The position numbers and the translations under genes were made by a program. Below are positions 33,378 to 45,329 of a DNA stretch of 64,000 nt, piece after piece (position 1 is the stretch's first letter; the number at the start of each line of letters is the position of its first letter). Below the pieces are notes generated by a model, which was not told the DNA's origin, did no database searches, and saw only the letters and a program-made list of their open reading frames with translations. Origin of the DNA: Ovis canadensis (Eukaryota > Chordata > Mammalia > Artiodactyla > Bovidae); contig NC_091251.1 in assembly GCF_042477335.2 (NCBI RefSeq), positions 86,877,501 to 86,941,500 of the forward strand, read 5' to 3'.

Positions 33378-33709
33378 TTTTTATATATATATAAAAAAAA
33401 AAAGCTTGGAGTTAAATTGTCACTGATTTTTATTAAATTTAGAAAATGCCAATATGAGCTATGAAATACTTTTTCATGTATATGTCTCTAAAATTAATTC
33501 ACAATGAGGCCTTGTAGAACCTTTTAGAAACTTTGTAGACCTTGTGGAACCTTTGACAAACAAAAACTAAGTATAGGTACCAAATGCTTTGTGAGCATGT
33601 AAAACATTGTTTCTAAGAAGTACTTGGAAATTCTATATGAATAGAGTTCATTCTATATGAATAACTTACATATTTTCTTTAAATCTGTTTAAAGGTTTTT
33701 TATGAGTTA

Positions 33710-34115
33710 GACATAGACATGAACCCCTGGACATAATGACCAAGTTAGGACACAGAAAACAGATGACCATCTACAAGCCCAGGAGAGAGGGCTCAGAAGA
33801 AACTAACCATCTCACCATGAAAAAAAAAGTAATTATGCGAGGTGATGGATGTTATTAACCAAACTTTTGGGGGTAATCATTTCACAACACATATGTACAT
33901 CAAATCACCATACTGTACATCTTAAATTTACACAATGTTATGTCAGTTATATGGCAATAAAGCTGGGGGAAACATTAAAAAGAAAGAAACTAGCCCTGTT
34001 GACACTTTATATTGGACTTCTCGCCTCCAGAATTATGCAAAAGTAAATTTTGTTAACTAAGCCAACCAGTCCATGGCACTTTATTATGGCAACCCAAGCA
34101 AACCAATATAGAAAC
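33710..34115 (+). mobile_element. MaLR-type LTR, split by L1 3' end
   Basis: GACCATCTACAAGCCCAGGA, TGACACTTTATATTGGACTTC, CCTCCAGAATTATGCAAAAG, AACCAGTCCATGGCACTTTA. An L1 3' tail occupies about 33800-33965. Non-coding relic. Confidence 0.65.
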
Positions 34116-34537
34116 AACAGATAGCTACTTATTCAAAAGGCATTATTCAATGTCCCACATTATCAGCACTCAGAACATTTTACTTAAAGGTAACCATAGT
34201 GGCAATACAGACTCGCAGCCACATTACGTTACCTTTAACATCGACAACGGCCTTGGGATTCCAATCTTGATTACCAATCTCTTGCAACAAATATTTTAGG
34301 GTACTAGAGTTCAGCTAAAAAATTCCTAAGTATCCTTTAGTTCATTGCAGGGTATCAAATGTATCAAAGTCAAGGTACTTCTTATAAATGTGGTTTCTTT
34401 TCCATCTGTTGATACTACTCAGATGTTTCATCAAATATTTAATAAGATTAGTAGATATTTGCCATTTTGCACTTTACTGAAAGTGAGAACTCATCCTTTC
34501 CATCAAAAAAAAATGCTTAATACATGTAACTATTATC

Positions 34538-34740
34538 TTCCCAGGTGGCACAGTGGTAAAGAATCTACCTGCCAGTTCAGGAGACATAAGAGACACAGGT
34601 TCAATCCCTGAGTTGGGAAGATCCCCTGGAGTAGAAAATGGCACCCCACTCCAGTATTCTTGTCTAGGAAATTCCGTGGACAGAGAAGCCTAGTGGTCTA
34701 CAGCCCCTGGAGTCACAAAGAGTTGGACACAACTGAGCAT
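34538..34740 (+). mobile_element. Bov-tA SINE
   Basis: TCTTCCCAGGTGGCACAGTG head, CCACTCCAGTATTCTTGTC, CACAACTGAGCATGCAC. Confidence 0.9.
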
Positions 34741-35005
34741 GCACACGCAGGTTATTATTCTGTACATTTTGAGCATGGCAGTTCCTATGTCATTCAGTAG
34801 TCACTCAAACGCAGCAATATGTAACATCTCCAAAGGGATTTCTCGGGCAAAAGATAGATTTGGATCTACATTAGTGCCCCTCAGTACTGAGGGGGAAAAA
34901 GCAAAACTGAGTTTAGATAATACTTGGAGACTTTTATCAGAATGTTTCGCTCCCTACAGAGGATATAATGTCCCATGGTGTTTTATTTTCAAGTAATCCA
35001 TATAC

Positions 35006-35134
35006 CTCAGCTAAAAGATTCTTGTTTTTCACCAACAAACCAGCAAGGTCAGGATGGACTGAATCAGCTGCCCTTTTGTTGCACTTGACTGGGTTCCTGG
35101 TGGGAACCACTTCAAGAGGTGGATTAAGACAAGC
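35006..35134 (-). CDS. TEX21: TEX21-like coding exon 2
   Basis: An internal exon of 129 bases, phase 0 at both ends, coding residues 47-89 of the predicted protein. The acceptor is a T-rich tract ending TTTTTGTAG (AG at 35136-35135) and the donor is GAG/GTATAT (GT at 35005-35004). The exon is a single open frame from ACLNPPLEVVPTRNPVKCNK to LLVKNKNLLAE. The last part is charged and leucine-rich and leads into the coiled coil of the next exon. No repeat overlaps it. It is the only open block with matched splice signals and phase that I found between the ATG exon and the exon at 27.4 kb, but both flanking introns are about 7 kb, so an extra small exon cannot be excluded. Confidence 0.72.
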
Positions 35135-36079
35135 CTACAAAAAGAAATTTCAAATTAATCAGCTAAACATGTACCCTATAATAAAAACTGCACTGTCTTA
35201 GCTCACAAACTCAAATAAGTAACTCTAAAATACAACTTTAAAATATTCATTTTGAGGTGGTATCCTAACAAATGAAATAGGTCTCAAAAAGTGGCAAGTA
35301 ACATGTTAACCTAAAAGTCTACCTTACATTTCTCTAAAAATTCTTAACAACTTATAATACCTGCCATGAGTAAATGCAGCACGTCTAATAAACATAATTT
35401 CTGAAGTATAGGAAAGAAAACACACACAAAATGTCAGAAAATTTTAATTCACACCTAATAAAGCCTTTACAGAGCCTTAAACTATTATAAGGTCACTGGT
35501 GAAAGATTTACCAGTATTTGTTTTATTTTTATTATAAGTAAATTCCTATGCTTATATCTTATACAAATTTATTTTTTTAATCTGATTTCAGTAAATCAAC
35601 ATCAATTTTGTGTTTCTTTCATACTTTACTGAGAGTAAAAATTAGGGAGATTTATCTGTATTACATTATCTCCTCCTCTTACCAAAAGAGTATATATAAT
35701 GTTCTAAATTTAATTAGCATAACTGGTTAAGAACAAAGTTTATATGATTCAAATGAAACCAAGTAAAATATATTAATCTAAATCCCTAAGAAGTATATAA
35801 ATGTATCACATGGTACTTATTGTATTAAAGGAACAAAATGCATTTTTCTAAAGTTATCAGGTTTTAAAATTTTATTCTTACCAAGATACTAGGAATGCAG
35901 ATCTGCAAAAGAGAATACAAAATGACTATATTTAAATGTTTTTAAAAAATAAAGAGAACTTTTGAAAATATGACTAAGTCACAAGATACCACAAAAAATT
36001 AACATTGGAAAACATTTTGGAAAAACAACTTTTGAAATAAAAAATATAATAACTTTAATTTGAAAACTAAATGACCACA

Positions 36080-37600
36080 TTAAAAAGCAGATTAGACACA
36101 GCTGAGGAACAAGTGAACTCAAATATGAAGGAAACTTTTGAGCATACAGGAACAAATAAATGGTGAAAGAGAGTTTAAGGCAGAGAGATTAAAATGAAAA
36201 GGTCTATCATATGTCTGTTTGGAGTCCAAGAAGGCTATATTCTATAGAATGATGAAGAGGCAATATTTGAAGAAATAATGCTTTGATAATTTTACAGAAT
36301 TGTTGAAAGATACTAATCTAAGTGGTCCAGCAAGTCCCAACAAAAGTAAATCAAAAAAATTTCTTTAACACACTCATAATGAAACTACAGAACATCAAAG
36401 GGATCTAAAAAGCAGATAATAGAAAGGACATAATTACAAAGAAATAGCAATTAGACAGGTGAGCAACTTCTCAATAGCAACAGAAGCTGAGAAACAGCAA
36501 AATGATATCTGTAATGTACTAAGAAAAATATATCATCTTTCACTGAGTATAAGCGGCACAGATTTTCACATCCCTGCAACTGGGCTGCATCTTAAAATTC
36601 CCTCTAATTCATATATGGCTTGGTTAGCCAAAAGCACACTTTCAAATTTCAAAGTAGTGGCTAAGATAGGACTACTTGTTCAAATCAAAGATATAAAGTA
36701 AGCGCCAACCAGAATTTCTACTTAAATTATGTTCCAAGATTAAGAGTAAAATAAACACATTTTAGACAAACAAAAATTGAATTTACCACCAACAGGCCCT
36801 TACTTAAGAGAATTTCAAAGAGAGAAAATGAACTCACAAAGTCTGAGATACAAGAGAGAAAAGTGAATAAAAAATAACAGTAAATATTGTGTGGCCATAA
36901 TTACATAAACATTAATTTTAAAACTGTGATTTATGGGGTTGAAAATAAAGAATAGAACCAGTGCAGGACAAAATAAAAGCATATAGACTGAGAGGAGAAA
37001 AACAGCTTAAAGCATTATAATGAAAAATTCAGATTTCTCAAGAGTAACCATAAAAACTTCTGTTAACTTTGCTGAGTATATATTTAAAAATAACTAATAT
37101 ACTATTAAAACAATAGTCATACAGCATATAACTCCTAAACTTGTAGAAGAAAAAAAATATAATGAGAAAAAAAGAAATAAATGCAATACAACAAAACAAA
37201 AACAGTTTTGTGTATGATAGAAGGAGAGAAAAGGAAACAAAATAATACATATGCTAATAGAAAGACACCCAAATAATCAATAATATCAATAAATGTAAAC
37301 GGACTAAACTTTCCAGTTAAAAGCAAAGATTACCAGTGTTACTTGAAAAAGCAAAAACTGAAAACAACCCACATTTCAAGTAAGAGTTTAATGGGTAATT
37401 CATGGTATATTCATACAATAGAATCATTACTGAATGCACACAAAGTGACATAAATCTCATGAAGTGAAAGAAGTAACAAAAAGACAAAAATAGTATAATT
37501 ACAGTAAGTAAACTTTTAAACATAAAATTAATATTTATTAGGGATTCTTATGTAAGTGCTAAAACTAGGAAGAAAAGCAAGAGAATGATTGACACAAAAC
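36080..37600 (+). mobile_element. Old L1/HAL1-like sequence
   Basis: GAAACTACAGAACATCAAAG, AGCAGATAATAGAAAGG, AGCAACTTCTCAATAGCAAC, AATGATATCTGTAATGTACT are typical of L1M/HAL1 ORF regions. Boundaries are loose. Confidence 0.5.
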
Positions 37601-38179
37601 TCAAAATACCCACTATTTTTAAGTGTAGGTAGGAATAAAGGGATTCAGTTAGTAAGGGGCAAAGAGGAAGCTTCTAAGGTATTGGAGTGTTTTAAGATAT
37701 TGCGTGGTGGGTTTATAGGTATTTGTTTTATTACCTAACCTGTGCATATACATTTTATAGTTCTTTCCTATGTATATTTAAAAAAAATCCATCCACAAAA
37801 CAAAACTACATATTTTTAAAAGATGCATATATATATCCAAAGACATACATCAAATATATTAGATGAGACAGAAATGGAGATGGTGAAAAAGTAAAGCAAG
37901 AGGAGCCCTGTACAGAAAAATGATATTGTACCACGAACTAAGCATGATTAACTTGACAATGTACCTGAGATATAAAACAAAAGAGCAAATTGATTAAAAT
38001 GTGCTAAATTCTTAACACATCACAATATTGCTAAGATTTCAAACACCAATAATAAAAAGAAAAAACAGTAACCATTATGTTCCATTAGACTTTTAATTTA
38101 TAAAAATAAGAAATATTAAACCTGTAATTAATTTTCATAAACAAGTTCTTTCAAATTCTTTTCTCATTTCATAGTTTAG

Positions 38180-38690
38180 AAGAAATGAACAGGGAGGGAT
38201 GCTGTATATGAAGCTTGCTGAAGCTTGCTTATACAATAAAAAATTAAAATGTATAAAAATTGATATATTAATTTGTAATGGAATTCTATGCAGGAATTAT
38301 CATGCGCAGCCTAAATTTATATGAATAAAAAAATACTACTCTCAAAAACATAAATCTATTTTCAGGGCAGGAATAGACACAGACGTAGAAGATAGATGCA
38401 TGGACACAGGCAGGGCAGGGGATGAATTGAGAGACTGGGATTGATATATGTGCACAGCCAAGTATAAAGTAGATAGCTAGTGGGAACCTGCTGTATAGCA
38501 CAGTGAGCTAAGCTTGGGTGCTCCATGTGGTCACTTAGATGAATAGGATGGCAGGAGCAGAAGGTGAGAGCAAGGTCCAAGACAGAGGGGATATACGAAT
38601 ATGTATAGCTGATTGACTTCATTATACAAAGAAACTAACACAGCATTATAAAGCAGCTATACTCCAACTTTTTTTAAAAGTCCATTAAAT
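38180..38690 (+). mobile_element. Ruminant L1 3' end
   Basis: GTGGGAACCTGCTGTATAGC, ACAAAGAAACTAACACAGC, GCAGCTATACTCCAAC. Confidence 0.75.
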
Positions 38691-38743
38691 AAAACAAAAA
38701 AAGACTACTAAAAAACTAACCAACAGAAAACACCCATATAAGG

Positions 38744-39133
38744 CTGAGCACCAAAGAATTGATGCTTTTGAACTGTGGTGTTGCAGAAGACTCTTGAGAG
38801 TCCCTTGGACTGCAAGAAGATCCAACCAGTCCACCCTAAAGGAAATCAACCCTGAATATTCACTGGAAGGACTGATGCAAGCTGAAGCTCCAATACTTTA
38901 GTCACCTGATGCAAAGAGCTAACTCACTGGAAAAGACCCTGAAGCTGGGAAAGGTTGAGGGCAGGACAAAAGGACGTCAAAGGACGGCAGAGGATAAGAT
39001 GGTTGGATGGCATCACTGACTCAATGGACATGAGTTTGAACAAGCTCTGGGAGATGGTGAAGGACAGGGAAGCCTAGCGTGCTACAGTCCACAGGGTCGC
39101 AAAGAGTTGGACATGACTGAGCAACTGAACAAC
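38744..39133 (+). mobile_element. BovB 3' end
   Basis: CAAAGAATTGATGCTTTTG to GACTGAGCAACTGAAC, with deletions relative to other copies (one CTAAAG unit lost near 38880). Confidence 0.88.
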
Positions 39134-39536
39134 AAAAAGACTGAGTGCAAATAGCAAGGTAGAAAGTTAGGTTTAGTAGAATATCATTAATGTAATTTTT
39201 AAAATGGCCAAAACAATATAAGAAGCATTCACATATATCTAAACATTAAAAACATGGACACAAAGGTTATACACTTACTTCAGAAATTATCTCTGGAAAA
39301 AAAAAAAAAGGTCCAGGATGGTTCAGCAGTACTTTCACATGGGCTTGTAATAGTAGCTACCCTAACACCCTCATCTCTCAACACCCCAGACCCTGGATCC
39401 ACTCACTTCCCTTACCAAGATGGCTAATGCTCAGCAGCAGAGGCCCCAGGACCTGCACTAGAGCTAAGAGTGGCAAAGATTCTTACTGCCTGATGTCTGA
39501 TTCTACTGTTTGTTTATATTACCCACCCCCAAGAGG

Positions 39537-39755
39537 GTCTTCCCAGGTGGCACTAGTGTAGAACGCGCTTGCCAATGCACAAGACATAAGAGATCCAGGT
39601 TCGAACCCTGAGTTGGGAAGATCCCTTGGAGAAGGGCATGGCAACCCACTCCAGTATTCTTGCCTGGAGAATCCCATGGACAGAGGAGCCTGGCATGCTA
39701 CAGTCCATAGGGTGGCAAAGAGTTGGACACAACTGAAGTGACTCAGCATGCACGC
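39537..39755 (+). mobile_element. Bov-tA SINE
   Basis: TCTTCCCAGGTGGCACTAGT head to GACTCAGCATGCACGC. Confidence 0.9.
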
Positions 39756-39887
39756 ATGCGTGCAACGCAAGACTGGAGGATGAGAAGTTACAAAATGGTC
39801 TTCAATTTTATCAGTGAAGTTTTATTTTCTTAAAAGAACAACTAAAGCAAATTTGGAGGGAAATGTATTAGTCTCTATACTTTTCTA

Positions 39888-40100
39888 TAGGGCTTCCCAG
39901 GTGGCACTGGTTTCCTACGCAGCTCAGCTGGTAAAGACCCTGCCTGCAATGTGGGAGACCTGAGTTTGATCCCTGGGTTGGGAAAATCCCCTGGAGAAGG
40001 AAAAGGCTACACACTCCAGTATTCTGGCCTGGAAAACTCCATGGACTGTATAGTCCCTGGGGTCGCAAACAGTCGGACACAACTGAGCGACTTTGACTTC
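39888..40100 (+). mobile_element. Bov-tA SINE
   Basis: GGGCTTCCCAGGTGGCACTG, then CAGCTCAGCTGGTAAAGACC, ends in CACTTCACTTCACT. Confidence 0.9.
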
Positions 40101-40111
40101 ACTTCACTTCA

Positions 40112-40330
40112 CTCCCAGGTGGCACTAGTGATAAAGAATCTCCCTCCACCTGTCAATGAAGGAGATATAAGAGATGGGTTTGATCCCTGGATTGGGAGAT
40201 CCCCTTGGAGTAGGAAATGGCATGCTACTCCAGTATCCTTGCTAGGAGAATCCCATGGACAGAAGAGCATGGCAGGCTACAGTCCATGGGACTGCAAAGA
40301 GTTACACACAACTGAGCAACTAACACAGAC
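40112..40330 (+). mobile_element. Bov-tA SINE, tandem to the previous one
   Basis: CTCCCAGGTGGCACTAGTGA head, begins about 12 bases after the tail of the previous element; ends in ACTAACACAGACACAC. Confidence 0.9.
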
Positions 40331-40779
40331 ACACAGTCCCAAAGAAAACATACTATTTTTTTTTTGAAAACATGCTATTTTTTAACTTACTTGTTGCAAA
40401 CTCAAGCATTTTGTTTTATAATTGATTTAAAATAAAGTTCAGAGTTAAATGAGGACATGTTGATAATAAGACAATTTTATTATTAAAAACTTCATAATGT
40501 ACCAATATTTAAATATATATTTTATGGTGTTAAAATTTGTGAAAATGGTAAAACAATTTTTTATATTTCTAGAGGGATTTATGAGCATTTATGCACTTGA
40601 AAGGAGTTAGAGGTTGTGGAACAATGTCCTTCTTCATTGTATCAGTTACTTCCTTTTCCCATCTTCATAGAGGTATAGTTGAAAATTAAAATTATATATA
40701 AAATATGTGATGTTTTGAAATTTGTATACATTGTGAAATAATCTTTACAATCAAGCTAATTAACATATCCATCACCTCA

Positions 40780-41215
40780 CACAGTTACCATTTTCTTTTT
40801 TTTGGTCATGAGAACATTTAAGATCTAAACTCTTAGCAGTTTCAAGTATACAATACAGTATTGTTAACTATAGTCACATTGCTGAACATTAGATCTCCAG
40901 AACTTATTTATCTTGCATAACTAATGTACCCTTTGACCAACATCTCTTCATTTCCATCTTCCCACCACCTCAGGAAATCACTCTTCCACTCTCTGTTTCT
41001 GTAAGTTTGTTTTAGATTTTACATAAGTGAGATCATGTAGTATTAGTCTTTGTTCAGCTTATTTCACTAAGTATAATGTCCTGCAGGTTCATCTATGTTG
41101 TTGAAGATGGCAGGATTTCCTTTTTCTTTTAAAAGGCTGAAGAATATTCTTCTAAAGAATACATGTATCACATTTTCTTTATCCATTCATCTGCTGACTT
41201 ATTTACTTTTAATGT
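40780..41215 (-). mobile_element. Old L1 fragment
   Basis: TCATGAGAACATTTAAGATC, GTATTGTTAACTATAGTCAC, CAGGTTCATCTATGTTGTTG on +. Confidence 0.72.
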
Positions 41216-41932
41216 AATACATTTCCTTTCCTAGGGAAGAAACTAGGTTAATTATTCTCATTTAAAGACAATAGGGGATGGAAATAAACCAGTCCCCTAA
41301 GCCCCCACCCTTACCCCACAGCTCAGACTTCATCTCCTAGGAGTTACAAGCTAAAGAATAAATGGATCTGTCTAATGGTTTTAAAAATATCATCTGACCC
41401 AACAGGGTATTTAATTTCCAGAAACAGTCTCATCAGCTCCAGCCCTAATAAAACAAGGCTGTATATCAAGGGGGTAATATGGGACAACAGAAAGGTGATG
41501 AGAGTCAGACTACCCAGTTCTGCCCTTAAGTCACTGTGGCCTCTTTCCAGTGTTCAGTTTGCTAATCTGCAAAATGATAGGCTTGGATAAAATTAACTCA
41601 GAGGCCCTTTATAGTCTATTTTTTATATTGTTTTGGGATTGTTGGCCTTGGTGAAATATCAGAATCACCAAAAAGGAAAAAATAAGTAAAATTCACTTTG
41701 AGGTTCCATTAGATTCAGAAATTTCATTGCTCCTTGTTCTAGAGTTAAGTCAGGAAGTGGAAATGAAATCTTTGACTCCTGTCTTGAGTCATGCATTCGA
41801 AGGGTGCTCCACAGGCAAGGGGGCAAACAGAACTGAATTTCCTTTCTGCTAGCTCTCACTTGTGCAAGAGGCTGTTTTACCTCTTCCTCCTGAGAACGGA
41901 AAAAATTAAATAAATGCCAGAGTACAACTCAC

Positions 41933-42070
41933 CCCTGAGCTATTTTTCTGAGATGTGTAAGCTGATATATGTTTGACTTCCAATGGCTTAGCCTTGCGGG
42001 GCCCTTTGCTTTGGGCAGCAGCCAGCTTCCCTGGATTTGCGTGGTTTAAAAACTGGACAGGGCTTGACAT
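41933..42070 (-). CDS. TEX21: TEX21-like coiled-coil gene, coding exon 1 (start codon)
   Basis: First of eight coding exons of a - strand gene encoding a predicted 526-residue coiled-coil protein. The exon opens with ATG at 42070, one base after a good acceptor (pyrimidine-rich tract ending CTCCAG, AG at 42073-42072), so the 5' UTR is spliced. It codes residues 1-46, beginning MSSPVQFLNHANPGKLAAAQ, a basic low-complexity head, and ends SSG at a donor GTGAGT in phase 0; readthrough would meet a stop within nine codons. The name rests on position: head-to-head with MTHFD1 on the opposite strand is where human TEX21P and mouse Tex21 lie, from memory. The role is unknown to me; the mouse gene is named for testis expression. 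The C-terminus and coiled coils recall CCDC170-type proteins, unverified. Untested alternative: further exons skipped in introns. Confidence 0.72.
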
Positions 42071-43120
42071 GCTGGAGATAAAAGAAGCATGAACCAGATC
42101 TACTAATGGTGAACCAACGTGCTTCCAAGAAGAGTTTTCATAGAGTGGTCAGGAAAAGATGCTGAGGTCTGGCCAGCGTCCTCAACAATGTCTCTGCGAA
42201 GGTTCCATGTCAGATCCTTACAGTTTAGCCAGACCTCAGAAGAAGCTGCCCGCTGAACCTGTAGCTTGGAAATAAGACAGATCTAATTTCTAAAGGCAGT
42301 ATCAAAACAGTGCTTAAATTATACCTGGTTGAAAATAGCCTGCTGATATACACATGTGCAGTTATAATATCATACTTAAATGCTACTTGTGAATCATATC
42401 TTTAGATACATGACTTGCGAATTTCCTTCAATTTCTGAATCTATAGGAAATATAACTATATCCTTCAAGATTCAGTCAAAAGCTAGTATCCAAAATTAGT
42501 CAATGTAACATGTGATAGCTCATAGTGTTCTTTCTGTCCCAGAGGAACATAAAATGTAACCTCACATTATAAATTTTATAAATTCAATTTCCTAAGAACT
42601 CAATACTGCCTTAAATCCATTTTCCCTACCTGGTTCAATTCACATATTATCTTTCTTTTCAATAAGAGAAATAGAAGAAAGACACCCTTCAAATTATTAT
42701 CCATATATTTTATTAAGCAATAAGATGGAGATTTCTTTTTTAAGATCAGAGAATGAACTCTAGTGGGGGAAATGCGGCATTTAGAAGCTGTGCACCGAAA
42801 GGGCTGCATGCAAATAGGGTATGAGTTTCCTTTGCTGGTGCTATCTCCCAGAAAATGGAACAGTTACAGAACAAAAAATATCAGGAGGGTGTGAGCTGAA
42901 GAATATTGAGCTGAAAGTATGAAGCCCTGGTTTTCTTTACTAACCCTGGAAATCTATTTTGAAATGCCTCTATTACTTTATTCTAGATTTATTAATACTG
43001 AAGACAATAATTAAAGAACAAATATCTCTAATGAAACTTTAGTCTCTGCCTTATTTTAATTATTTGATACTTAAAATCATTACTGTATCAATTCCTTTTC
43101 TAAAAACCAAAGAATAGACT
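42071..43120. other. Region upstream of TEX21 start-codon exon
   Basis: No repeat recognised. 42130-42290 is less AT-rich than its surroundings and has a possible - strand donor (ACT/GTAAGG, GT at 42221-42220), so a non-coding TEX21 exon here is possible but unproven. Confidence 0.35.
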
Positions 43121-44884
43121 TAAAGAATGCCTTCCTCAGTGATCAGTGCAAAGAAATGGAGGCAAACAATAGAATTAGAAAGTCTAGAGATTTCTTCAAG
43201 GAAATTAGAGATACCAAGGTAACATTTCATGAAAAGATGGGCACAATAAAGGACAGAAATGGTATAGACCTAATAGAAGCAGAAGATATTAAGAAGAGGT
43301 GGCAAGAATACACAGAACTATACAAAAAAGACCTTCAAGACCCAGATAATCATGATGGTGTGATCATCAACCTAGAGCCAGACATCCTGGAATGTGAAGT
43401 CAAGTGGGCCTTAGGAAGCATCACTACGAACAAAACTAATGGAGGTGCTGGAGTTCCAGTTGAACTATTTCAAATTCTAAAAGACGATGCTGTGAAAGTG
43501 CTACACTCAATATGCCAGCAAATTTGGAAAACTCAGCAGTGGCCACAGGACTGGAAAAGGTCAGTTTTCATTCCAGTCCCCAAGAAAGGCAATGCCAAAG
43601 AATGCTCAAACTATCGCACAATTGCACTCATCTCACATGCTAGCAAAGTAATGCTCAAAATTCTCCAAGCCAGGCTTCAACAGTATATGAACCATGAACT
43701 TCCAGATGTTCAAGATGGATTTAGAAAAGACAGAGGAACCAGAGATCAAATTGCCAACATCCATTGGATCATTGAAAAAGCAAGAGAGTCCCAGAAAAAC
43801 ATTTACTTCTGCTTTATTGAATATGTCAAAGCCTTTGACTGTGTGGACCACAACAAACTCTGGAAAATTCTTCTATGGGAATACCAGACCACCTGACCTG
43901 CCTCTTGAATCTGTATGCAGGTCAGGAAGCAACAGTTAGAACTGGACATGGAACAACAGACTGGTTCCAAATAGGGAAAGGAGTACGTCAAGGCTGTATA
44001 TTGTCACCCTGCTTATTTAACTTCTATGCACAGTACATCATGAGAAACGCTGGGCTGGAGGAAACACAAGCTGGAATCAAAATTGCTGGGAGAAATATCA
44101 ATAACCTCAGACATGCAGATGACACCAACCTTTTGGCAGAAAGCGAAGAAGAACTAAAGAGCCTCTTGAAGAAAGTGAAAGAAGAGAGTGAAAGGGTTGG
44201 CTTAAAGCTCAACATTCAGAAAACTAAAATCATGGCATCTGGCTCATCACTTCATGGCAAATAGATGGGGAAACAGTATCAGGCTTTATTTTTGGGGGCT
44301 CCAAAATCACTGCAGATGGTGACTGCAGCCATGAAATTAAAAGATGCTTGCTCCTTGGAAGGAAAGTTATGACCAACCTAGATAGCAGATTAAAAAGCAA
44401 AGACATTCCTTTGCTAACAAAGGTCCATCTAGTCAAAGCTATGGTTTTTCCAGTAGTCATGTATGGACGTGAGAGTTGGACTGTAAAGAAAGCTGAGCGC
44501 TGGAGAATTGATGCTTTTGAACTGTGGCATTGGAGAAGACTCTTGAGAGTCCTTTGGACTGCAAGAAGATCCAACCAGTCCATCCTAAACGAACTGAGTC
44601 CTGAATATTCTTTGGAAGGACTGATGTTGAAGCTGAAACTCCAGTACTTTAGCCACCTGATGCAAAGAACTGACTCATTGGAAAAGACCCTGATGCTGGG
44701 AAAGACTGAAGGTGGGAGGAGAAGGGGACAACAGAGGATGAGATGGCTGGATGGCATTACCGACTCAATGGATGTGAGTTTGAGTAAACTCTGGGAGTTG
44801 GCGATGGATAGGGAGGCCTGGCTTGCTGCAGTCCACGGTGTCGCAAAGAGTCGGACACGTCTGAGTGACTGAACTGAACTGAAC
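43121..44884 (+). mobile_element. BovB LINE, 1.76-kb fragment with reverse transcriptase
   Basis: Longest BovB piece in the window. An open frame at 43156-43896 covers the N-terminal part of RT (IPVPKKGNAKECSNYRTIAL; KAFDCVDHNK), then a frameshift at about 43880 and a second frame with the catalytic box. The usual aspartate before YAKAFD is glutamate here (FIEYVKAFD) and the Y-A-D-D box reads H-A-D-D (RHADDTNLLAE), so the enzyme would be dead even without frameshifts. Ends in CTGAACTGAACTGAACTGA. Confidence 0.93.
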
Positions 44885-45329
44885 TGACTTAAGTTTTGGT
44901 GAATTGAAAAGGAAGAATAAACTGCTCCTCAGTCCTGGAACAAGGATCATACTGGAGACGAAGGTCTTCTTAAGAATCCTATCCTCTGCTATTTTTTTAA
45001 TTTCTTTACCATTTTGTGAATCTTATGCTCTTTTAAAAACAACTTACGAGTTTCATTTATATTGCTTCTAAGAAACAAGCTACTGTGTGGGCCAAAATAT
45101 ATTCCCAGAAGCATGAACTGATCTTACAGTATCTCAAGTACCATCTCCTTCCTTGATTTATGCTAGGTGAGAATAATCTCTCTCTTTCTAATTCTTAAGA
45201 GCATATGATCTATTCATTTCCTTTGATTGTTATCTCATTCAGTATTGTATGAGGTAAAAATCTGATCTCTCCTACTATATTAAAGATACATTACGAGCAG
45301 AATCTATTTCTGGTTTATCTCTATCATTC
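44885..45329. other. Spacer between two BovB fragments
   Basis: AT-rich, nothing recognised. The two BovB elements face each other (plus then minus). Confidence 0.4.

Larger units (their letters stand above)
27519..35005. other. TEX21 intron 2
   Basis: 7.5 kb almost fully repeat: CHR SINEs, Bov-tA, Tigger1, several L1 pieces, a chimeric insertion and a MaLR LTR. 32440-32720, 32855-33240, 33380-33700 and 34120-34530 show no recognised element. No extra exon supported. Confidence 0.6.
35135..41932. other. TEX21 intron 1 (between coding exons 1 and 2)
   Basis: AT-rich. Contains old L1/HAL1 sequence (about 36080-37600), an L1 3' end, a BovB end, three Bov-tA in a row and another L1 piece. 35200-36050, 37620-38180, 40340-40780 and 41220-41930 show nothing firmly identified except a MIR-like piece near 41520-41600 and an open frame at 41665-41889 discussed in findings. 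Confidence 0.55.

Noticed and set aside
43156-43896. 246-codon open frame, the longest in the window
   Set aside because: It is BovB reverse transcriptase with a damaged catalytic motif and a frameshift; not a host gene.
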